Shown: positions 1 through 6,038 of the stretch, in pieces | Numbering within the stretch: position 1 is the first letter of the stretch | Layout: the number at the start of each line of letters is the position of its first letter | Assembly: GCA_030689795.1 (NCBI GenBank) | Contig: JAUYEO010000158.1 | Location: 1-6,712 of the forward strand | Reading direction: 5' to 3' | DNA: 6,712 bases | Origin: Desulfobacterales bacterium | Lineage (GTDB): Bacteria > Desulfobacterota > Desulfobacteria > Desulfobacterales > RPRI01 | Notes under the pieces: model-generated | Told to the model about the DNA's origin: nothing | Databases searched by the model: none | Seen by the model: only the letters and a program-made list of their open reading frames with translations | Position numbers and translations under genes: made by a program

Positions 1-74
1 CCGACTGCACATAATAGCAGGAAAAGAAAACCGGTGACGATTATACTACCACGAATCCGATTATTTAATCTCAT
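1..74 (-). CDS. N-terminal fragment of a membrane or exported protein, cut by the window edge
   Basis: An ATG at 74 opens a frame that stays open to the window edge (24 codons plus two bases). The translation begins MRLNNRIRGSIIV and continues into a hydrophobic run ending near LFLLLCAVG: a basic N-terminus followed by a membrane-spanning or signal segment. An AGGG at 82-85 lies seven bases upstream and is a plausible ribosome binding site. The Cys in LLLC is not in a good lipobox. The basic start plus one hydrophobic helix would suit a sensor kinase, chemoreceptor or secreted protein, but the family cannot be named from 24 residues. It follows the radical SAM gene on the same strand, with the intergenic repeat at 87-257 as its 5' leader or promoter region. 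The start is inferred from the Shine-Dalgarno-like sequence and the charge pattern only. Confidence 0.6.
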   Translation of the reverse strand, partial: MRLNNRIRGSIIVTGFLFLLLCAV

Positions 75-86
75 TATATAACCCTG

Positions 87-257
87 AAAACTTATCTGAG
101 TAGATTTACAGGATTAACAGGATAATTTATCAGACCGCTCCGGAAGAGCGGTCTGAAACAATCCTTACGCCGCACGACTCACGCCTTTCGATGTCCTATA
201 TTCGGCTTCTTCGCCGCAGGCAACATCTTGTCCATCCTGTTAATCCTGTCTAAAAAA
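87..257. repeat. Dispersed intergenic repeat, copy 1, with 16-bp inverted arms
   Basis: The left arm ACAGGATTAACAGGAT (108-123) is a perfect inverted match to ATCCTGTTAATCCTGT (234-249). The 110 bp between them hold a strong hairpin (130-156) and the string TCGCCGCAGGC. The copy shares with positions 3759-3863 the outer string AAAACTTATCTGA (87-99 here), the arms, the TCGCCGCAGGC core and the terminal TCTAAAA. It differs by a five-base insertion after the outer string and by a longer, unrelated middle. It lies between the end of the radical SAM gene and the start of the left-edge gene, in the same orientation relative to transcription as copy 2. From memory, closely similar ACAGGATTAACAGGAT strings occur between genes in many unrelated bacteria. 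Its mode of spread is unknown to me. Confidence 0.8.
130..156. other. Perfect 11-bp hairpin inside repeat copy 1
   Basis: TCAGACCGCTC (130-140) pairs perfectly with GAGCGGTCTGA (146-156) around the five-base loop CGGAA. The stem is G+C-rich enough to fold stably in RNA or extruded DNA. It lies about 95 bases past the stop of the radical SAM gene, so it could attenuate or end that transcript, or protect its 3' end. No T-run follows on either strand, so it is not a canonical intrinsic terminator. Confidence 0.6.
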
Positions 258-1350
258 TCTTAAGTCCGCAATGCTGTATAGCGCTCTCATCAAGCATCGG
301 CGCCAGCCCCCCTCTGTCTTTCGGAACAAATCCGGCAGCTTTTTCCCATACCTCGTCATCTTCCATACAGAAATAAACAAGAACATCCGGCGCTATCTCT
401 TTTATCCACGCAACCATTTTTTTATAAATATCAATCCTCAATGGCTTGAAATATCTCATTTTACCATCAAGTCCCGTAATGAATTCACCGTAGGGAATTT
501 TTGAATCCGGAAACCGTTTTCGGATTATTGATTTAAGCGCGGGCATAAAGCGGAATGTGCCTATACTTATCCATACTATATTGTCGGGAGAAACATATGA
601 AAAGATGCTTTGGATAACCTTTTTATATTCTTCTTCGCACCCATCGTACAGGATCACGGGATCAAAGTGAAATGAAACAGGATATCCCCAGGACTCGCAT
701 ACCGCTGCAGCCTTAAGCCTTGCGGTAAGTGAAGAAGTGCGGCGTTCCTGCTCTTTTATTACCCTTTCCGTATTTAAAGACCAGGAGACTATCGTTTTGC
801 GGTTATGGCGAAGCCCTTTCAGAAGATCGATGTCGGTTGTTTTTGTCTTAAGCTCAAGAACCGCCCTCGATTGCTTCGAGAATTCAGGCACAAGGATAGT
901 TGAAAGATCCGTCCATCTTTCCCATATCATGCTGTCTGTGAACTCCCCCGTTCCCACTCTTGAGATAGCTTCCTTCTTAAAAAGCGTATCTATTTCCTTT
1001 ATAAGATCTTCATGGTTTACAAAGAACTGGAGAACAGGAGGGTGAAAATACGATTGGAGGATGCAGTATGAACAATCCATGCTGCAGAAAGTTCCGATAT
1101 GCAGAATCTTATATCCGCAGCATGTGTAATAACTTGTTCCCGGACATTCTTTTATGAAAGAGCCTCTGTTTTTTGTTATGTAGAGAGTCTCTTTCGCCTG
1201 TTGAATGGGATACTCTGAACCGGATATGAATTCATATATTTTATCCTGACTTCCGGCTGTTTCACATGGCATATTGTATCGCTGAAGCATCGATTTCGCA
1301 GCAGGAAAGTCAACAGCATTTTCATCTATAAAAAGTTTTGTAATCTTCAA
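250..1350 (-). CDS. Radical SAM protein of the spore photoproduct lyase superfamily (non-spore type)
   Basis: This 366-residue protein carries a CX3CX2C cluster motif at C89, C93 and C96 (FCSMDCSYCILQ), which binds the [4Fe-4S] cluster that cleaves S-adenosylmethionine. The length, the FIDE-like start, the cluster position, GTGEFTDS (133-140), the LELKTK strand (165-170) and SWSLN (189-193) fit the spore photoproduct lyase (SPL/SplB) superfamily, whose founding member repairs the UV lesion spore photoproduct in DNA. Two differences stand out. The position of the hydrogen-donor Cys of SplB lies in GEFTDS, which has no Cys, and the residue after C96 is Ile where SplB has Tyr. Repair of spore photoproduct itself is therefore doubtful; a related DNA or nucleotide radical reaction is possible. 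The start is TTG at 1350: an in-frame TAG lies 12 bases upstream, the first ATG is at codon 21, and the residues before it look family-like. The ribosome binding site is weak. The gene follows the nucleotidyltransferase by 36 bp and probably shares its transcript. Confidence 0.85.
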   Translation of the reverse strand: MKITKLFIDENAVDFPAAKSMLQRYNMPCETAGSQDKIYEFISGSEYPIQQAKETLYITKNRGSFIKECPGTSYYTCCGYKILHIGTFCSMDCSYCILQSYFHPPVLQFFVNHEDLIKEIDTLFKKEAISRVGTGEFTDSMIWERWTDLSTILVPEFSKQSRAVLELKTKTTDIDLLKGLRHNRKTIVSWSLNTERVIKEQERRTSSLTARLKAAAVCESWGYPVSFHFDPVILYDGCEEEYKKVIQSIFSYVSPDNIVWISIGTFRFMPALKSIIRKRFPDSKIPYGEFITGLDGKMRYFKPLRIDIYKKMVAWIKEIAPDVLVYFCMEDDEVWEKAAGFVPKDRGGLAPMLDESAIQHCGLKIF

Positions 1351-1386
1351 ATTACCCGGCTACTCGCCCCCTCGAACCCTTCTTTT

Positions 1387-3717
1387 TTACGGCATCCCTG
1401 TAAATTCAAAGCCCAGTTTAGTCTGTATTTTTTCGATTTTCTTGAATATCTCTTTTAACATGGTCTGCTCCATTCTGGAAAGCTTTTTGGGATTGATATA
1501 ATTATCCGGTTTCGATTTTTCATCGATTATCGATGTTATCTGCCTGACGAACCTTAGCTGCATCATGAAGCTGTATGCCTGGTCAATTTCATTGTAGTCC
1601 TGCCAGGTTAGTACTTTTTTTAAATAGAGCTGATAGAGCCTCTCCTGAGTGTTTGTTTCTTCAATACCGTTCTTTAACGCATATATCCTTGCAAAATCTA
1701 CAATCGGCGTCATGGCGCTTTTAATATCAAGCGCATCCCGGTGTTCGCCCTTTGATTCGACAACAAAATTACGAAAAAAACCTATTGGAGGTCTGAAGTA
1801 CAGTGCGTTTTCCGAAAGATGCCGGAAAAAGCCTGCCCATCCTCCAAGTGATTTTAAAAGGTATTTCCTTAATTGTACGGTAAGATTTGAATCACCGTAA
1901 GCGCATCTGAAATCGAAAAAGATGCTTGATTTAAGCAGATCTTCCGCTTCGGCAGTGTGTATCCAGGAACTGAAGTATTTTTTCCAGACAGACAAAGGCC
2001 GGCACCACTTGGGGTTCCTGGCCATGACATCGCCTTTACAAAACTCGTAGCCTGCCATGTCCAGCCACGTACAGACTTTCTCTCCGAAATTTAAAAAATA
2101 TTCCCTGACTCCATCTTCTTTATCTTCCGGAACATCATCAAAAATTATTGCATTATCCTGATCGGTTTTTAAAGTCTGTTCTTTTCTCCCCTCGCTTCCC
2201 ATTATCATGAATACAAACGGAGCAGGAGGAGGGCCAAGATCATTAATTGCAAATCCGATGATTTTGTTCAAAATCGTATCCGAAACGGTTGTAATAAACC
2301 GGGTGACGTTTTTCGCTTTTGCTCCGTTGTTGATAAGCGCCTGTATCAGTTTCGGCAAACGACTGTGTTTGTCTATGATTTCATCGATACTGTTTGCAGT
2401 GACTATTTCCCGCACAACAAAAAAAGGAGATTGACCCTGTGCGGTTAAAAGGTCTCTGTTCGTTACAATGCCTGTTACCTTTCCATCCGTATCGGTAACC
2501 GCTATGTGTTTTATATTCTGCTGGATCATCGCCATGAAAGCTTCAAATACAAGAGACTGCCCCGATATTTTGCATAAAGGAGAAGACATTATATCTGCGG
2601 CAGGAAGTTTTATGTCGTAACCTTTTGCGATTACTTTTTTTCTCAGATCATTATCGGTGACAACACCGATAAATTCTCCGGCGCTATCTTTTACAAAGAT
2701 GGAACTGCAGCTCTGTTTGCTCATAATGGATGCCGCATCCTGAATCGACGTGTCTTTTCCGCAATAAACAAGCCTGCTGTTTGTAACTGCCGATATAGCT
2801 TGGTTAAGAAACTGCAAGGCCTCTTCCTTCGGCTGAATGTTCTTTGCTATTATCTCGGCATATGATTTATCCAGCATCCTCTTTCCGAAAGTATCCGTGA
2901 AATAATCTGAAAAGGCTTCGTATCTTCTGCAGATATCCAGGAACCTTTTCTGGGGCAGAATATAAAAATAGGTATTCTCATTCGTTTTAAGTGTCCTTAC
3001 GGCTATCCCGTCATTTAACAGCATGGTGATGCCGCCGTACAGATCCCCTTCTCCAAGGATACCAATAAGTGATTTCCTGCCTTTATCTTCAAAATACCGT
3101 TCCGCCGCCCCTTTTTGAATTATATACAGATGGCCTACCCTCGATTCGCCCTGGATGAATAAAACCGTGTTTTGGGGATAATAGACCGTTGAGAGTTCGG
3201 AAGCTATTTTTTCGATCTCTTCTTCAGGAAGAAACGAGAAAGGAACGATGCCTGTCAGAAACTGGAATGCCTGCCCGGCTGCTATTATTGAAGCATAAGA
3301 TTCATCCAGCATGCGCCTGCTGAAAGTCTCCATGAAATAATCATAAAACATCTTGAAGCGGGTGCATAAATCCAGAAACTTTTTTTTGGGTATTACATAA
3401 ATGGTTGAATCCTGACATACCGTTGCGGTGCGTATTGAAAGACCGGCATTCATCAGTATCGAGATTCCGCCAAAAATATCGCCTGCCTTCATGAAACCGC
3501 TTAAAACTTTTTTGCCCTGCTTATCAAAATATAATTCAACAAGGCCATCTTTTATAATATAAACATTTTCTATTTTCGTAATATTCTGAACCGCCAGAAC
3601 CGAGTCTTTGGGATATATGCTGATGGAAACAGATTCGGCAACCTGCTGCAGCTCTTTTTCGGGCAGTTTGGAAAACGGCGAGATACCCGATAAAAAATCC
3701 GTAACATCTTTATTCAT
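1387..3717 (-). CDS. Tandem CNB - CBS pair - DUF294 nucleotidyltransferase
   Basis: A 776-residue soluble regulatory protein. Two cyclic-nucleotide-binding-like domains (about 8-146 and 153-291) align without gaps at a period of 145 residues. A CBS pair (about 312-368 and 372-428) usually binds adenosyl nucleotides. A DUF294 nucleotidyltransferase domain of the GlnD/GlnE type follows: GSEGRKEQ (507-514) and D519-x-D521 supply the nucleotide-binding loop and metal ligands. The region 640-770 matches the helical DUF294 C-terminal domain. The family presumably transfers a nucleotide to a protein or small molecule in response to ligands; the substrate is not known to me. Most relatives I recall have one CNB domain and are correspondingly shorter. 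In both CNB copies the usual FGE of the phosphate-binding cassette reads FGG or YGG (G84, G229), while the Arg (R96, R241) is kept, so classical cAMP binding is uncertain. ATG at 3717 is preceded by GAGG at 3723-3726 with five-base spacing. The gene follows the exonuclease gene after a repeat-filled gap. Confidence 0.92.
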   Translation of the reverse strand: MNKDVTDFLSGISPFSKLPEKELQQVAESVSISIYPKDSVLAVQNITKIENVYIIKDGLVELYFDKQGKKVLSGFMKAGDIFGGISILMNAGLSIRTATVCQDSTIYVIPKKKFLDLCTRFKMFYDYFMETFSRRMLDESYASIIAAGQAFQFLTGIVPFSFLPEEEIEKIASELSTVYYPQNTVLFIQGESRVGHLYIIQKGAAERYFEDKGRKSLIGILGEGDLYGGITMLLNDGIAVRTLKTNENTYFYILPQKRFLDICRRYEAFSDYFTDTFGKRMLDKSYAEIIAKNIQPKEEALQFLNQAISAVTNSRLVYCGKDTSIQDAASIMSKQSCSSIFVKDSAGEFIGVVTDNDLRKKVIAKGYDIKLPAADIMSSPLCKISGQSLVFEAFMAMIQQNIKHIAVTDTDGKVTGIVTNRDLLTAQGQSPFFVVREIVTANSIDEIIDKHSRLPKLIQALINNGAKAKNVTRFITTVSDTILNKIIGFAINDLGPPPAPFVFMIMGSEGRKEQTLKTDQDNAIIFDDVPEDKEDGVREYFLNFGEKVCTWLDMAGYEFCKGDVMARNPKWCRPLSVWKKYFSSWIHTAEAEDLLKSSIFFDFRCAYGDSNLTVQLRKYLLKSLGGWAGFFRHLSENALYFRPPIGFFRNFVVESKGEHRDALDIKSAMTPIVDFARIYALKNGIEETNTQERLYQLYLKKVLTWQDYNEIDQAYSFMMQLRFVRQITSIIDEKSKPDNYINPKKLSRMEQTMLKEIFKKIEKIQTKLGFEFTGMP

Positions 3718-3720
3718 TCA

Positions 3721-3726
3721 CACCTC
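3721..3726 (-). promoter_or_regulatory. Ribosome binding site of the CNB-CBS-DUF294 gene
   Basis: Read on the minus strand, GAGGTG lies directly upstream of ATG at 3717, with five bases between GAGG and the start. A second purine-rich run, AAGGAG, lies a little farther upstream. Together they support this start codon. No convincing sigma-70 promoter is visible between here and the exonuclease stop, although 164 bp leaves room for one. Confidence 0.6.
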
Positions 3727-3758
3727 GACTCCTTGACCCCTTAATATCTAAAATAACA

Positions 3759-3863
3759 AAAACTTATCTGATTTACAGGATTAACATGATAATTTGTTAA
3801 ACCACATTGTCCCCCTCGCCGCAGGCGACACAATCCTGTCAATCCTGTTAATCCTGTCTAAAA
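3759..3863. repeat. Dispersed intergenic repeat, copy 2, with 9-bp tandem units
   Basis: This is a shorter relative of the repeat at 87-257. The left arm ACAGGATTAACATGAT (3775-3790) matches the right arm ATCCTGTTAATCCTGT (3842-3857) in inverted orientation at 15 of 16 positions. The right side shows a nine-base tandem unit AATCCTGTY three times in a row (3832-3858). The middle contains a small hairpin, TCGCC-GCA-GGCGA (3816-3828), enclosed by ATTGT/ACAAT (3806-3810 and 3830-3834). The outer string AAAACTTATCTGA (3759-3771) points toward the next gene start, as in copy 1. It fills most of the gap between the exonuclease stop and the nucleotidyltransferase start. The hairpin is too weak, and lacks a suitable T-run, to be called a terminator. 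Confidence 0.8.
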
Positions 3864-3881
3864 CCTTTTTCCTGTTTTTTT

Positions 3882-6038
3882 TCAGTATTTAATTTTCGCA
3901 AACTGAGTTTTTTGTGAGGCGTCGCGGGCCTGCTTTAAAGTGTATATCCCCATTTTCGCCAGAAGAGGAATAAGTTTTACAAATAATTCCCCTGTTGCGA
4001 TTGCATCCCCCAAAGCGGTATGCCGTCCGATTATACTGACTCCAAGTCTTGCTGCAATCGCTTCCAGGCTATGGTTGGCATGCGCCGGGTGAACAATCGC
4101 CGAAAGAAGCATTGTGTCGAGAACAGGATTGATGAATTTTGTCTTTGAAGATAATTCCTTCATTTGAAGCATCCGCATATCAAACGCGGCGTTATGCGCC
4201 ACCAGTACAGTGCCTTCGGCAAATCGGAAGAGCCTGAGAAGAACCTGTTCAATCGAAGGCTGATTTTGCAGCATATGCTGTTCAATCCCATGGAATCGTA
4301 TCGATTCAAAAGGCAAGGTGCGTCCAGGATTGACAAGCTGGTCGAAGTTTTCATCACGCAGCAGATGATTGTTTACTATCCGGATGGCTCCTATGGATAT
4401 TATTTCATCTTCTTCCGGATTGAGCCCTGTCGTTTCGGTGTCAAAAACAGTATAAATGAGTTCAGTTAAAGGGCGATTATCCATCTCAGGAACCTGTCCG
4501 GGCTGATTGAACAGGTCAAAGTCGTAATAAACCGGGCGGCTCTCCGGCAGGATCGTCAGGTTTCTGATGTTTTCGGAAGCGCTCTCCCCGGTAGAAGGCA
4601 GGAGCAGGCGGATGCATGACCGGTTGGCGGCATTTCTGTCGACAAAAGAGAATGCTTCAGCCTCATGATGTTTCATTATATCTTTTAAGATCAGAGGTTT
4701 TCCCTCTTTTTCAATTCTGATTATCTTCTTATCAAGCACCCTGAAAGTTTCTATTTTCAGAGGATTGCCTTCCCATGTGATATTTATTATTACGAACTTG
4801 TTATTGCATTCTATATTGCAACCGAATTCCTCTTGTCCGGTTTCATTTTTCAGCTCTTCCAGTAAAAACAGGAAAGCTGTTATCATAGAATAGGTATCTA
4901 CTTTAATCCAGCAGGGAAGATCAGGTTTAACATAGTGAATAATCACTCCCGGTTTTTCTTCAGCCTTCTTTCTGACTGTTTCAACGAGATCTCCAGCCGA
5001 CATCTTCACAAGCGGCCACATGCTGTTAAAGCGGCAGGAATAATTAAAAAAAGTTTCATCGATCATATTCCCGAGAGTTATTGATTCCTGGTGAATAATC
5101 CTTGTAAACTCATCAAACTGCTCTTTTTTTGTATCGGGATATTCGAGCACGATCTCTATTGCCGACCTTATTCCCGCAATTGAAGCCCTTACGCCTCTTG
5201 TAAAGGAAAGAAGAAGGGAATCAAAACGGCTCTCTTTTTCAAGCTTTTCGGTGATATCTTCGAGTATAAGTATAAACCCCGTGAATTGTTTAAGATGATT
5301 CAATACAGGCACAGCTTCGGCACGAAGCAGCTTGTCTTCTCTGCTGACCGTTATAAATGAAGAAACATTCTTGTTCTCTTCCTTCAACCCTGCCGCTATT
5401 TCATCAAGAGCATGAACCAGAAGTTTTTTTTCGATAATACCGAAAACAGAGCGCCCTATTCCGACAAGCCCGTTTTGGACATTCTGTTCCGGTTTCCCGT
5501 CCGATCCGCTTTCAAACAACTGCTTTGCTCTTTTGTTGTATAATATGATCTGGCCGTCGGAATTGCATATCAGGATACCTTCAGATAATTCGGACATGAC
5601 TGCGGCAAGAATATTTCTCTCTTTTTCGGATTCCGTTCTCGCGAAATGAATCATCTCGTCGACATGTTGCCGGAGATTTTCATAACGATCCGCGCCTTCA
5701 TTTATAGCCTGGGCAAGGCGGATTATTTCACCGCTCCCTTCTATTTTAATACGGTGCGACGGATTAACTGAATTGATGATATGGGTTTCATCTGTGAGCT
5801 TTTTTGCAGGGAGTATATAGACATGGAGAATCCCGTCCATAACAAAGACAAAGCATGCCATTATTAAGAAAACGGCAGTGAAAACATAAACAAAATTCCG
5901 CTCGATAATGCTTATTAATAAGGTTTTTTGATCGGGCGCCAGTTGCTGCCAGAATATCCATCCCACATAATAAAACATCATGCAGGTGATTACAGCGGAT
6001 ACCGCAACAAACCACCAAAATTTGTTAAAGGGATTCAT
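3882..6038 (-). CDS. Membrane-anchored PAS / pseudo-histidine-kinase / DEDDh 3'-5' exonuclease fusion
   Basis: A 718-residue fusion. Two hydrophobic helices (about 9-30 and 48-75) enclose a loop of under 20 residues, so most of the protein is cytoplasmic. A HAMP-like linker (about 76-130) leads to a PAS domain (about 141-262, ending FILILEDITEK). A kinase-like core (about 263-485) follows: a helical dimerisation region in which the H-box reads TRGVRASIAGI, with Arg281 where the phospho-accepting His belongs, and an ATPase-like region without recognisable N or G1 boxes but ending KDIMKHHEA...IRLLLP. The C-terminal exonuclease (about 528-690) is intact and DnaQ/epsilon-like: D533 and E535 in FDTETTGLNP, D620 in AHNAAFD, H673 and D678 in RHTALGD. 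It should hydrolyse nucleic acid or oligonucleotide ends with two metal ions; the substrate is unknown. The start overlaps the response regulator stop by ATGA and has only a weak ribosome binding site of its own, implying translational coupling. ATG at 6038 is further supported by the N-terminal membrane helix. Confidence 0.9.
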   Translation of the reverse strand: MNPFNKFWWFVAVSAVITCMMFYYVGWIFWQQLAPDQKTLLISIIERNFVYVFTAVFLIMACFVFVMDGILHVYILPAKKLTDETHIINSVNPSHRIKIEGSGEIIRLAQAINEGADRYENLRQHVDEMIHFARTESEKERNILAAVMSELSEGILICNSDGQIILYNKRAKQLFESGSDGKPEQNVQNGLVGIGRSVFGIIEKKLLVHALDEIAAGLKEENKNVSSFITVSREDKLLRAEAVPVLNHLKQFTGFILILEDITEKLEKESRFDSLLLSFTRGVRASIAGIRSAIEIVLEYPDTKKEQFDEFTRIIHQESITLGNMIDETFFNYSCRFNSMWPLVKMSAGDLVETVRKKAEEKPGVIIHYVKPDLPCWIKVDTYSMITAFLFLLEELKNETGQEEFGCNIECNNKFVIINITWEGNPLKIETFRVLDKKIIRIEKEGKPLILKDIMKHHEAEAFSFVDRNAANRSCIRLLLPSTGESASENIRNLTILPESRPVYYDFDLFNQPGQVPEMDNRPLTELIYTVFDTETTGLNPEEDEIISIGAIRIVNNHLLRDENFDQLVNPGRTLPFESIRFHGIEQHMLQNQPSIEQVLLRLFRFAEGTVLVAHNAAFDMRMLQMKELSSKTKFINPVLDTMLLSAIVHPAHANHSLEAIAARLGVSIIGRHTALGDAIATGELFVKLIPLLAKMGIYTLKQARDASQKTQFAKIKY
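6035..6038 (-). promoter_or_regulatory. ATGA stop-start overlap between response regulator and exonuclease fusion
   Basis: The TGA of the response regulator (6035-6037) shares two bases with the ATG of the exonuclease fusion (6036-6038), giving a four-base ATGA junction. Upstream of this ATG there is only a poor GGA about ten bases away. Ribosomes ending the first gene probably re-initiate on the second, which would tie the amounts of the two proteins together. Confidence 0.85.

Noticed and set aside
87..257. CRISPR-like array in the repeat region
   Set aside because: There are only two inverted arms and short nine-base units, without regularly spaced direct repeats and spacers, and no cas genes are present.
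271..504. Plus-strand open frame over the end of the radical SAM gene
   Set aside because: It lies wholly antisense to a gene with clear family motifs, has no visible ribosome binding site and has no recognisable domain.
737..1045. Plus-strand 102-codon open frame inside the radical SAM gene
   Set aside because: It is antisense to a coding region with intact motifs and its translation resembles no family I know.
3864..3881. Intrinsic terminator after the exonuclease gene
   Set aside because: The sequence after the stop on the minus strand is an A-run, not a T-run, and the nearest hairpin (3816-3828) has only a five-base-pair stem without a following T-run in the right orientation.
4164..4469. 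Plus-strand 101-codon open frame opposite the exonuclease domain
   Set aside because: It is a shadow of the conserved DEDDh region on the other strand, with no independent support.
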